Shown: piece by piece, positions 36,920 through 50,400 of the stretch | Layout: the number at the start of each line of letters is the position of its first letter | Numbering within the stretch: position 1 is the first letter of the stretch | NCBI GenBank assembly: GCA_013433145.1 | Contig: CM024168.1 | Location: 15,058,868-15,122,867 of the forward strand | Reading direction: 5' to 3' | Length of the DNA: 64,000 nt | From: Ascaris suum | Taxonomy: Eukaryota; Nematoda; Chromadorea; Rhabditida; Ascarididae | Program-made: the position numbers and the translations under genes | Notes under the pieces: generated by a model | Told to the model about the DNA's origin: nothing | Seen by the model: only the letters and a program-made list of their open reading frames with translations | Databases searched by the model: none

Positions 36920-38380
36920 TGAGAAAGAACCATGGAAGACGGTGACACTGGTAAAATGCATGGACATCGCAAGGAACAATCAGATACCTAGTTAAGATTA
37001 AGAATCGCTCTGTGAGCACGACACGCTGCGAACAAGACGCCAGCGAAACGGAAAATAATGGCGCAATGCGAGGGGTCTCACTTTATTGACCACAGCAGCC
37101 GATGTGCGTTTATAGATGCCAGCAACGGCTACTCCTCGTCCACTAAATGACAGCTGCTGACTGACCACCGCACTGCAGCACTTATCGACCGCCTGTTAGA
37201 ATGTGCATCCATAAACAAAGTGGGCGTGTAAAATAAACTACTCGGAAAAAGGTTGAAACACAATCTGGTTCAAGAAATAAAGATGATCAAAACTTGGAGG
37301 AAATATGCGAAAAGAATATAGAGCGAAAAGATGAAAGATCACAAGCGAGGTATTTACGTGAGAATTTGAACGTAAACACTAGAGATAATGCTAGATGAAG
37401 AGTGATGAGATGAGATAAGACGTGAGACTTAAAGCGTGTGGATAGACACTGGTGACTGTAAGAAAAAAAAAAAGATAAAAGCAGAAGGGACTGTAAAACA
37501 ATCGAATATATATGCTGAATAAATAAGAAATTAACTCGATTCACAAACTGATTCACGTTATCCATACGAAAGTGTGTAGTCAACTCGAAGCTGCATCACT
37601 CAACAGGAATTAAAAACATATATTCAAGCAGTAAGCTGGTATATTTCGGTTGCTCTATGCAAATATAATGATAGGCAACTTGGAAATACGTATATGTAAT
37701 ATGATTGTATGCCTCAATAACAATGCAAATGCGTTGATTTAAAAACAAAGCAACAAAGTTTTAGTGCAAAATTTCAGTAATAATGCCGACAAAACTTTCA
37801 GTGAGGAAATTTGTGAGGTTTTACTCTTTTGGTTTTACTCTTTTTTTTTCTCTCTGCAATAACATGATAAAAAAATTTAGACTTTAATTCCGACAAAAAG
37901 AGAATTTTGCTTAAAAAAAATCATCATCGACGATTGCAGACTTCCAAAAAATTTTTGCAATAGGGAATTTCATTGAACTGAGGATTATAACTTAAGAAAG
38001 TCTCATTCGAGGAAGCGTAGGATTTAAAATATTACATTTCACTCCCATCTACCAGCAGTTAAAAAACGAGACAAATTTTTCATGAATTAGAACTCGACAT
38101 ACTTTAGAAACAACAAAGAAGAAAAGACATGAATAAAAGAAGAGCCTGAATTCTTATGAATTACTTATGAAGAGAAAAAGTTATTTTCCATATTATGACC
38201 GCTGATCTATTCCACCCAATAAGATTTAATATCCAAAAATATTTTACTTGAAATTCAGCGTCCAATAATAATCTATTTCGCATATTACAGTTTAATCGAA
38301 TTTAATATAAGCACGAAAATTATCAGCGTCAAAAGAAATAGAGAACACTTTATTCACGTGATCAACGATTGTCGTATAAA

Positions 38381-38401
38381 CCCCCCCCCCCAAAAAAAAA
38401 A
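38381..38401 (+). repeat. C11-A10 homopolymer junction
   Basis: Eleven C bases are followed directly by ten A bases. Confidence 0.9.
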
Positions 38402-41400
38402 TTAGTAGGATATGCACGTTTTTCTTGGTAAGAGTCAGAAGCGATGCTTAAACTAGCATACTAATCATAAATTATTCTAGCCGAGTCATTCGTCGATCAT
38501 TGTGTTTATCAAGCAAGCTGAATAATGGACTAGCTATCAAGCAAAGGAAGATAACAGGAAATGAGAACGACTAGCAGTGAATGGCAGTTCTCAATTTCTA
38601 TGGGTAACATCGCAAAGCAAGCAATTTCAAGAGAAACTAAACATTCATATTTTAAATTGAGAGAAAACTTTAGAAAAGAAGAAACGGAAGACAATTAGTT
38701 AAGAAAACGGTCGATTGAAGACGGCAACTGTTCAATTCACTATTTTGGTTGCCAACAATACTAAAATAATTTAGCCATTATAACACATTTGACAACAGGT
38801 AAATTTTGCACATCGCCTTGCACCGCTACGTTTTGCTTCTTTATTTTACGCCTCTTATTGATGAGAGTTTTATGTGTTCTCATCAAAAGCTTTCAATTCC
38901 ACCTCTGATTTGGATGAAACCTTTATTATAGATTTGATTTGGATGGTTTGTAATACAACCTGAAAACTTGACTAATTAGTAATTAGTAGTTATCTCTGCG
39001 CGTGTGTACATGTGCGTGTGTGTGTACATTATGAGCGGACTGGAAGCTAAATTGTTATGCCAAAGAAAACTCTTCCATTACACATAGTAAATAAATTAAC
39101 CGCTATTCCTCCCTTTCCGTCCTCTATTTGTATAAACAAAATTCTTCCGGGAGAACATCAAATTTCTGCGCATGAAAAGACAAGATCGCAAGCGAGCAGG
39201 GAAAGGTAGAAATGAAAGCATTCAAAACCATACTATTAAAGAAACTGAATGGAGTCAAGTGTAAAATGTCTGATGGAAAAGATGAAGCATGAGAATGAAA
39301 GAATCATTCAATTTAATTTCCCAGTTGTGCATCGTAACGATTATATCCAACTTAACTAAGTGAACTAACAGTATATAAATTAAGCTGAAATGATTGTGAA
39401 GCAATGAGTAACGAGCCATAAATTTGCTCCCAACGAAATAAACTTTCAACTGCGGAACTACGCAAGTGAAAGAAATTTACATGAAATTTTCGATTTTTTT
39501 CTATTTTAACCTAAAGTTTTTGGTCCGACATTCGAATTTTATCGGTTGCATTAGAAAACTTGAGTCGTTTTTTTCTTCGGTGTACAAAGTCCAACATTGC
39601 GCTCAAACATGTTCCAGTGCTCGAGGAATCACATTTGCCGCAAAGGCATCGATTCTCTGATCAGAATCTCGCTATGGCTCCAGTAGAAAGCTAACGATGT
39701 TGCATGCTCTTTGATCATTTCTTAATTTCAGAGAGAAAAAACTCAGTTGAAAGGTTTTTCTTTTCCGACTTAAGCTAAATATAAAGCTTTCACTAGATCA
39801 TTAATCTTTCTTCTAGCTGAACATCTCAGAAAACCGACTAAAAACTAAGGTATATTTCAAATATTCAGCTATATCTGCAATCTAAACTAGAAGGAATGAT
39901 GGCAAAATTCGATATTCTTATAACTAAAATTATTCAAATACCAAATGCACAAATTTTTTAAATTATAGCCTTTCCAATAAAATTTAATTTTTCTCTGCAA
40001 AATGATAATATCCCCTTTGATGTGTAATGGTTGATTCGAAAAATGCAAACGTTTAAAAATGATGATTGATGCAATGCAGTTTTAGGTTTCAAATTTCACT
40101 GCTGAAAAGAATGGGAAATATTATTCTCGAGAAAAACTTTAGGGCTCCAAGACCGATAGTTACGGCAATTTTCTGGAAACCTACACTTTCGAAATTGAAA
40201 ATGGTTCTCGACTAAAGAGCCGAACGAGAGAACAACTAAGCTTAGCATTAGGTTTACGACGAGTGACATCAAACACAAGAGTACATAACGTCGTTTCAGT
40301 AACGATGAGAACAGTCCTCAACTGCTTTACGCATTATGTTTCTAACGCACTCAGTTTCATATAACCCCATTACATTTGGGAACGCAGAGATGTAGACTTA
40401 CTATAGACGCTTGGACAAACATGAAAATGAACTTCGCGGAGATAATAGAATGGGCTGACAAGATGGATGAATCAATTTAGACTGAGGAAGACTTGAATTG
40501 GTAGGCCCCTAACTTCTTACCGACTAGAAGTAGTTATTTGCTTTTGTTGAATCGTTTGACATGCAAATGTGAGATTTCGAGGTGGAGAATTTTGAGTTCC
40601 ACTTACAATATGATCTCATTTCAACGATAGAATTATACTTCTCCAGGAAAATTTCATAAAATCAGAAAATTTTTTCGCCAACCGCGCTGCTGTACTTATC
40701 CGACTGTCTGTTGGTATCATTCAGCATGGCAATTAATAAGATTAAATTCACAAAATTTTATAGGAATGGTGTGCGTCTAAATCACCTCCAATACCTTATT
40801 TCATAATAATCCATCAAATGAAAAGGAATCTATAAGGAATTTAAAAGGCTCAAAAATTGGCTCTATCTACCAACGATCAGGTTCTCCGTTCTGCATTAGT
40901 TTGATCAGAAAAAATGACCGTTTTTGTACAGATTATTCGCGCACGCAATCAGGTTGGTGAAAATGCCAGAGTTAAAATGTTTATTTTTTGTCAACAGACT
41001 CTGAATTCAGTTGATCAAATTGGCCTCTGTTATGTATCTCTATTCAGTAGAATCTATGGATACTTCAATTGCACCATGCTTTAAAAATCTTGATTTTCTT
41101 ACCTAAATCGACTTTTTCTGGCTCCATAGTTTGAATTGAAGGCTTTCATAAAATTCACCAGCATCTTCAAATGTTCACTTTTTGAGTTTTTAAAGTAATG
41201 AGAGCAATTACTATATCACCAGGATTATTCGGAGAACAGCATCAAAAATCAAAATCCGGCAAACGGAATCAACAAAGAACATAACGCAGATCGGCGCCAA
41301 TGTCAAAAAGCATAATGCTTGCTGCCACAATGCCAAGTCCAGCACTATCCTTTTCCGGTGCCGGTTGTATCTTGTGATGTTATGTATGAGCGAAACGATA

Positions 41401-42625
41401 GAAACAATAGCAAAAATGTGATTTCTGGAGTAATTAGCCAAACAATGCATTATCGATTGCTGTTACGTGCATCTGTCCGTCTACCTGTTGGCAAATTGCT
41501 CGGTAAGCGTGAACGACTATGCAAGTTCATTTTGTACATCGAACTTAAGCATTCCGATCAGTCACCGACTAATCAATATCTACGCCAACCATAGAATGCA
41601 AAAAAGTAAATGACCTCTATAAATATCGGCTTAATGGAACTCCATAGATCAAGTTGAGTTGCTTGGAAGTGCGAACGGATAAGTTGTTTTCATGGAGCAT
41701 TTCAATGAATACTGAAGGGAAACTATGATAGCTGCATCAATCGATAAAAAAGACTAGGCGGAAAACAAATACTGTAAGCAGTCGACGTGTCGAGTGTCAA
41801 ATCAAGCGGAACAACAGGCAATATATTTTTTTTCTATCATAAGAACGATTCGTAAACATTAAATCACCGAGGAAGCTGACATACTGTGTGTTTTTTTTTG
41901 CATTTCCACCTCCTAAAGCAAATGTATGCGAACATATTAGAAAAGGCTGCAAATGAGTGGTGGTTCGTTCAACTATGCCTTGAATGTTTGCATAAATCTT
42001 CAGTAAAAAATTCGCCTCTGGCCCAAAAGCACATCGTCGAACAGGAGGGTTTGCACATGCAGACCTCATTCATAAAATCGTTCTGGATGTAAATTCCAGT
42101 CGAATTCGACGAACTAGGCTTCAATGGTTAGCAATTTGGACGTAGTAGACAAACACACAGAGAGACAGACATACCGCCTTAAGCTTAAGGGATAGACAAG
42201 ATACAACATCGAGGACAAGCGACTAGTAATATGAGCTCAGCATCTAAAATCTTTTCCCACGACCACCGTCCTTCGCAAATAAGTTAGTAAAACCAAGCGA
42301 TCCAACGTTACTAAAAATGAATATAACGGGTGAATTTCTTTAATATTATATGATGACTGATTGGTATGCCAACAGAAATAATTAAGCGAATAAATGAACA
42401 AGGGCAACTTATTTTTTCATAACATGATGCGCTACCTTTAGATGGAAGTATGAATACTATATATCATTAACGACTCTAGAATATATTTGTAGCTATGCAG
42501 TATAATAGTGATATATATGCAATAATATTTTAATTTCTTTAAACGATCTAATAGCTCATAGTGATGTCATAAAATTTTTTCTTTGTGGCTCGGTTGGCGT
42601 AAATTAAAAGTCTCAACAGTGCAAG

Positions 42626-43060
42626 CTACTTGTAAACAAATTGATGAGGAGTCTTATTGTGCATAGTCTCAGTAAATTTCGTTATTTTAACTTCACTGCT
42701 TCTCGCAGCAATACTACTTGGCAGATAGATAAGCTCACAAACAGAGAGACGTGCATATTCAAAAATGATGACGTCATAAAGCATTTGGCGAGATGCTAAT
42801 TTTAGATGTTGCGAATAACATTGAATAATGCATTGTGTCGGAGTGTGACGCAATAACGTATCGATCATATCATCCGATGAAATATCAATGAAAGTAACGA
42901 GAATGTCAATTGATGGTGTAATATGCGCTTTGATATATTTAGAGAATTCATATCTGAAAATGGGGCAAACATCGAGCGGTTTCCCTTCATTTTGAACGAA
43001 AGTTAAGGGCTGCTTGAAGAAGCTCAGCGTTAGCCGTTGTTTGCCAATGAAAAAATTCAT
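42626..43060 (-). other. Unassigned 144-codon ATG open frame
   Basis: The frame starts with a true ATG (MNFFIGKQRLTLSFFKQPL) and has balanced, non-repetitive composition, with SIDILVTFIDISSDDMIDTL in the middle. No family is recognised, and no splice partner with matching phase was found. It could be a small hypothetical gene, an exon, or chance. Confidence 0.2.
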
Positions 43061-46000
43061 AGGTTAGTTTGCACATAGAAAGTTTACCAGAAGAAACTAC
43101 ACCTTTACAATTCATCACAAAGGTTTACATAATTGAAAACTAGTAAGCCCCGAGAAAGGTTATTAAAATATCCATGATAATAGTATGACGAAAGGCAAGA
43201 ATCGCAAAAAAAAAGTTGCAAAATCGAAACGATTTTGTTGAGTGGGTAATTTCATATGTATTTGGGAGACCACTTTTCGAGTGTCACTAATATTTCAAAA
43301 TTGCCGCAACTCATTGAAAAGTAGGCAATAGTTCCTTTTAAACGTAGCCTTTACTCATCAACAGTTTAGTCATTGCTTTACAGTGGTTCAACTTGATAGA
43401 TCGATTGAACATGAAATTGGATGGGAGAAATTTGAATTATTCGACCTCTATTTGTAGATTGTGACCTACGCGACATTTTCCTTCCCCCTACCTCCCCATC
43501 GCCCTGTTAAGACCGCCATCCATGGTCGCTGTTGTGAGGCTCGCAAGAGATTCTCGCACATACCATTGGTATTAAGGAACTTCGATCAGTCCTCTCTTTA
43601 CATCGTCAAAGCTGTCCTTTGTAGACAAAGTTTGAATAATTGAGATTCGCTGAAAAACGCTAAAGAATTCAAACGCTTGAGCGTTGCTTAATTTTCAAAC
43701 TTCACGGGGGGATCTTAAAGTGAACAATTTCCCCATAAATAACTCATCCATTTCGTTGGAATCTTTGAAGGGAAGAAAATTCTTTTGAAGGACGAACAGT
43801 AAAAGTTTCCAAAAGAAAAATACTGAAAAAAGAATATCATTTTTCTGGCTAAGCATAAGTCTTTTGGAAACGAAAATACAAAAGACAGATTTAAAAAATC
43901 GTATTGATGAAAATAGAGAGATCTCAGAAAAGCTTTTGCTTAGTCACGATCGACAATGCTCTCTCCCCCTCTCTCGAGCCAAAAAATACTCAAATGCTTC
44001 AATCGCTTCGATTGAATGTTGACTTGGAGAGTAAATCCATCGAATTCGTCAAGTGGAACGTCTCTGACAACAAAACGATGCTGACGTATAAACGATTGGC
44101 TTTGAAGTTGCTAGAATAAAACGAGAAAACAATTGCAAGTTAAAGCGGTATGCTGAAATGAGATGATTCATCGCCAACAGAAAATGATGAAAATAATAAA
44201 ATATCTTGGCAAGAATAAATAATAATAAAATGAAAAAAACATAATGATACATTCACTAGACGATAGCACGAAAATAAACAAAAATAAAATAAATAATCGA
44301 CGCCCGAGCACATCTCTAAGAGTTATTTTTTTCACGATCTTATCAAAGACAATAATACTTTTTGAGGAGTTCGTTCTCTAATTTTCTCCAAAATTTTATC
44401 GTTTGATTGTTTAGTGGAAACCTTTTACATTTTATTTCCTTCTATTACGGCGAAAATTGCAAAATATATTGCAACTTGCAACTCTCGTAGTTCAAAAGAT
44501 ATTCTTGCCGATGAATAATTTTTCAGAGCTTGAAATTGTTGCGTAATTCATAAGTAAACAGTTAGTAAGTAAAATTTGAAGTTGAAGAGGTTTTGCGCCT
44601 AGAAATTTTATTTTTCTGCGATCAATGACGTTGTCGGCGAACAGCAAGAGCGCCGAACAATCTTTACGTTGAGCATGAAGATATAACGACGCAATAAATT
44701 TCGCATAGCCTAGGCTCCTAAGCAAATGCGATTAAATGAGCCTGGGATTCGAAGGAAAAATCGATATAGGCAATATACTCTTTGAATCCTTCCTCCAGAA
44801 CTGTTGACTTGGGGATTGTTTTCTATGCAGAAATTGTTGATAATGACCAAAACTGAATATGTAAACAATCTAATGCAATCTCACTCATCGAATAACAAAA
44901 TATCACGACCTAACAACGAATATTAAAATTCCGACAATAATATATTTATCTCGGAAGTCATCTGAAACTTCAGCTGTGAAATTTTGGAAGGCGATTCCAT
45001 CATAGGCGCACTAATCGATGTAAATTAGAAATCCGATCGCTTCGAAAATGTAAGCAAATTTTTTTTTGACATCATTAAATTATTTCAAATTTTCTTGAAT
45101 GCCTTGAATAGTGAAACTGGACACAGAAACCAATCCCATGGTGCACATTACACTCATCGAATTTCGTGGTTTGACGCTGCAAAAAATGATATATATAATT
45201 GGATCATGCGGTTTTCCACGTAATAACAGCTTTAACGAGCATGGGTAGCTAGCGAAGTACGTAGAGAAGCTGTTGGTATCGACTGGAAAAAAAAATGCAA
45301 TATATACTAAAGAAGCTTTTCCGCCTGCCAACAGCAGTATGCATAGATTTGATTGAACTTCAAAGTTTTCAACTTTGAACTTCAAAGCAAATACTGATTA
45401 AGTTTACCTCATTTTCAGCAGGAATCCAAATTTACCGGTTACACGACCGTCGGATTGAAAAAAAAAACGATAGATCATGCATCTTCGGTCGTTGTTGTAG
45501 TAATGGCTTACGATAGTGTTTAATTTACAGAGTTTCTGTGAAACATTTGAAGCCATTTACGGTTACGTTGATGAAAGAAGCAGTGCGATGGACAATGAAA
45601 TAAGGAATATAAATGACTGCATTTGCATTCAACGTGCTGTTAAATGAATTATGCAATCGCTTCCACTAAAACAATTAATTCGCAAATATAGCGCAATACT
45701 TCACTAATATTTCCACTTTTTTCATTTTTAATTCTAGCCTACTCAGTTAGATTAGTTTCGAAGCGATGTAACTGTTCAGAAATATTCCAAAATTATAGAC
45801 CAACGCGCTAAAAAATTAAAAAATATGAGCAATTTTTAACTACTTAGAAGTTTTGATGAAGCTAAATTTGCTTATAAAAAATAGTCATATTCTATTGTGC
45901 CAAGCGAAATGAAACAAGAAAGTAAAGCAGAAAAATTTTTAAAATTTGCCTCTTTTCATTCAAAAATAGGCGAAATTCACACTGCATTAAAATATTCATA

Positions 46001-47420
46001 TTTTTGTTGTTCCCTTGAAAAGAAGATTTCCTTTAAGTATTGAAGAAATTTTTGAAGGAAGATTGCATATGTTAGACCTGGAAAAGTTGAAAACCCTTTT
46101 TGCACAGAAGACTTTCTTTAAAGTATATTCCTCCTCTCTTATGATGGAAATTATCCATTCTGAGCAAGCAGTGATCCATGATAAGCTGTTCAAAGCAACA
46201 GGTCAGTGTGACAATTGCAGCAAATAAACAAGCCGTTCGCCTAACGGTATATTGGAGTTGAACCTAAATAAATTATGGAAATCGAAAACTTAGAACATTC
46301 TGTGCACTTACTTTAGTGAAATGAGACGATCCATGGTTTACTCCACTCGCAGGAAAATTCGCGCAAAAAATGAACTCGAATCCAACTCAAAATGCACTTC
46401 GCGTCAGCAATTTCACGTGGGAATATAATAAAGTAGAGAACACGTCAGAGGTTTCAAGAGAGTTGAAGTTTGTTTACTTGTCAACCGTGGCAACTCGATG
46501 ACAGCAGGAAATAAAACGCCGTGTACACTTGGTCCTTTAATAGAAACCACTAAAAACGAATAAATGCAACTCTCGCAATCGTATATCTGTAACCACAGAC
46601 GAAAAAAGGTGAGTCAATGAAATACCGCATTTACTCTTCATAAGCTGAACTATGTAATATGCCATGGAATATCATTTATTCGCTTCAACACTAATCCATC
46701 AGCGATGCCAACATATGACCAACCAATATGACCTCATTCAGCAAGAAATTTAACTCTGATGGGAACAGCCACCTTCTTTTTTTTCGTATATACTCCAATT
46801 TTGAAAAGATTTCAAATAGTATAAACCCTGTAAACCAGGAAATACCGTAATAAAGGAAAAATATAACCAAATAAAACACATCAGTTATTTCATTTCATAT
46901 ATTGATAAATAACTGATGACACACTACTTAGTGGACCTCAAGGATTTGATAAAAGCGAAGAGAAGCAGAAGTGGCCATAGAGGAAAAACCATCATTTAGC
47001 ATAATCTAAAATATATCACGAAAAAACCAGCTTATTTAATGGTACTTTGTAACCGTTATTTTATCATCTATGAGGCGCCCACAAAATAGAAGTATCGGAG
47101 AGGGAGCTTTAGTTAACTTTCTACTCTGAACATGGAACGAAAGCTAACTAAAAATACAATCAAATGCATCATCGAGCTTTCATGGCCCCTCCCTCTCCCA
47201 CCTGTACAGCTCCACTCTCCTCTCAAAGCAGAAATGTTGCTGGTATTGCATGAAAGAGAAGCTGATGCAATTTGAACAAAAAACTAAGTTGCTGTGAAAC
47301 ACAGAAATTAGAAGCAAACTGTGTGGACGCAATTCGACAGTGAACTGCGAAGTGGTGATATTATTAAGCGTGTCATTGCAAGAGCACTTCGTCAAAACAA
47401 GAATTTCCAGGTAGCACAAG

Positions 47421-47491
47421 CAAACAAACATATGGACAAACAAATAAACAAACAGACAGACAGGCAAACAAACAAACAAACAAACAAACAG
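47421..47491 (+). repeat. CAAA/CAGA microsatellite
   Basis: A core of about seven CAAA/AAAC units (47465-47491) is preceded by CAGACAGACAGG and imperfect CAAA units. Confidence 0.9.
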
Positions 47492-50400
47492 ATCAAAAAA
47501 GAGCTTTCTTGCTCATTCTGTGACGTCCCGAAAATCTCCACATACCAACATTGGTGAGGTTAATTTCCCTCACTACTGACTTCATCTTCTTATATAACTC
47601 TACTATGATTGCGCATCATTGAACTGCATCACTGCATTTATTAAACTTATTTTCTCTTTCTCTCTTAATTTCCCTTGTTCTTTAATGGTACACTGCCTCT
47701 CTTAGTTATTGCATTTGCCTCTTTGTTTAACATTCACTACGAAATATAATTAACTGACCTTCTATCTTTTACTTTCGTTCTCTAATATTAACGAAATTTT
47801 GGTAGATGATGTGAATCGTGCATGACCGATGTGTTTACATCAAGCAATGAGGATGAAAAGCGAATATATACGAAGTTCTAATTTCTACGCACATTATCGC
47901 ATTGCTTGCAGTTCTTTCTCCATTACCTATGCGTTTAGCATAACTCTTTCAGTATATTTTCTCTTATATAAATTCATTTCAAATTTCTATAAAAAAATAA
48001 ACCATTAGAGAAATCTGCTAAAAGCTTTGCAATGATAAACACATTTGTATGCCATTCAACTGATTAAACAATTTCACTTTCACACAAGTATACGATGAAA
48101 AGAAATGCTATGCGGAATAGTGCCTTCATACTACCATATTTTAATTCATACCATCGTTCATTCAAATATTTTTGCAAAATTGCTTCTCTTTGCAATTCGA
48201 CCACTGTAAAACGAAAGTATGATCAGTGCAAAATACACATATATTTTTTAATTCTCCTAAACAATCTACTTCTACTCAGCCGCACCTCAAAACGTGAAAA
48301 GGGCATATTTTCACTCGCTTTAAACAAAGGGGAGTGGTGAGACATTACCAAGAGTTAACTGGGCAAGGAAATGGAGCCAATGGAAAAGTGATTTTTCTAA
48401 AACGCTTTGTTATGACATGGTTTTGGCAGGCAGGTGAACGTGGATGGGGGAGAGGGGATGCAAGTGCGGTCTCCATAAAATTCTGAAGAAAAATAATCAA
48501 TTGAGTTGCTTTCCATGAGGGAATGAAGTTCCCGCTGTGCAACAAATTAACCGTCGTAGCAAATAAATACTTCAACGAAACAGAGTTAGCTTCGAGATGA
48601 TGGTGATAAAGAAGTGACGAAGCAGTTGAATAGTGAAGCTGAGCAAGAAACGTTAACAAAGCCGATGATTGCATTGCATTGAGGATAGTTGCCATCGATG
48701 TGTGCTTTAAATACGATCACAAACAACAGAGATCATTGTTGACATACTTCAAAAAAAAAAAGTCGAAACCACAAACAAATCTTTTAGCCATTGCTGTCAG
48801 AATCAGTGGAAAATTCTTTGAAAATTGATTTATTGCCAACTTTCTTCCTCTACGATGTCTTCTTAAATACCCTCTGTCATGCAGAAGCATCATTTCGAAC
48901 AAATTTTCTCTTTCATGAAAATATCCCTCCAACTTCTCTAATATGAAGACAGTTCGACCACTTTCTTTCGCTTAGAATTGGTTGAATGTACATCGACGCT
49001 CCTCTCCTCCACTGCTTCCTTCGGAATGTGTCAAGAAGCCTTGTGGAAATATTGCAATTGCTGCAGTCATAACGCCTGACAACAATTTTTATACTCTCAG
49101 TATTTTTCTAATGTATAGTTGAAGTTCCACACCATCGAAGCATCCTATCTTTAAATATGAGCTTTGTCTTCGCTGAACGCCAAAATTCACATCTATTCAG
49201 AAATTAGCAGCTTTCGGGATTATAATCTTGGACAGCTGACTTTGTCATTGCTTTCGCCCATCGAGTTGAACTTCTTATTACGACAGTTGGTCTGATTGTG
49301 CCATTACTGAAGTTCTCTCAAACTCAAAAACTAATAAAAACTCTGTGTGATGAATACAAGAAAAACTTCTCTCTGCAGATACGGCCTATGCAATTTTTAT
49401 TACAATTATACTGATTCATCAATTAGTAATTGGGACGGATCAACGACGATGAGTAGCGAAATGGGAGTCGCTCGTTTTGTGTCATCTAAATACTCAATGA
49501 AGTTTTTTGGCTGGATGATTAAGTCGGCGATTACTGAATGAAACGCTATTAAATATGCAAGTTCGACTGATTGGAAAATGAAGAACAACTCAACCAGCTG
49601 AATAAATAACTCATATAACTATAGATAAATTAGTGGCGTAGGTAAGTAAACATAAGTACTATTATATAAGTAGGTAAACCATATCTAAGTAAATCATACA
49701 AAAGTAGGTAAAATTAGACAGACATACACAATACATATTATATGCTATTTATCAATATGCAAGGGGCATTATAGCGAAGTTATTATCGCGTGCATATTTT
49801 CGCACATGTCTGTGTGTAGGTATGCAGTTAGAGCTCGGAGCTACTGATATTAAAATCATAAAATTGCGTTGAGACAATCAACATTTGGTAATCTAACAGC
49901 AGTACTATTTGTGAGGTTCAAACACCGAATAACTGTGTAAGCAACAACTGCGAGTGTTAGCCGTAAGATGTTACATATTAAGGTAATTTGAGGTGGAGCA
50001 CGTCACTGTGAAGGTACGCCCTTTGAAGTGTCACGAAGAAGCGTAAACAACATCAGAAAGCTGTCAGAAGTAATAGGATACAACCTGAAGTGTTTTTCTT
50101 TCTCGTTGGCACCGCTCAAATGAGATCTGAGAAGAGCGGCGCCACGAATTGGTAATCCGAGAAATGTTCCACGCCAAAATGAGTTCATCTAAGCGTGCGC
50201 TAACGCTTTCACCTCGTTGTACTAAGGGGACCTATGGATGCAGGAAGGACGATGCCATATTCCTTCAAAAGTGATAAGTTCACATATTCAATGCGTTGAA
50301 AAACGTTATAAGTTTCTCACATGTGTGTGACGACTGAAACGAAAATATTACTGGATATGATAAACTCATGAAACCTTCAACTCGAAGCGCATCATCGATC

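Noticed and set aside
45080..45385. Receptor TM7 reading of HDPIIY
   Set aside because: The residues before it (LLLRGKPH) are charged, so it was not called a GPCR; it is kept only as a possible exon.
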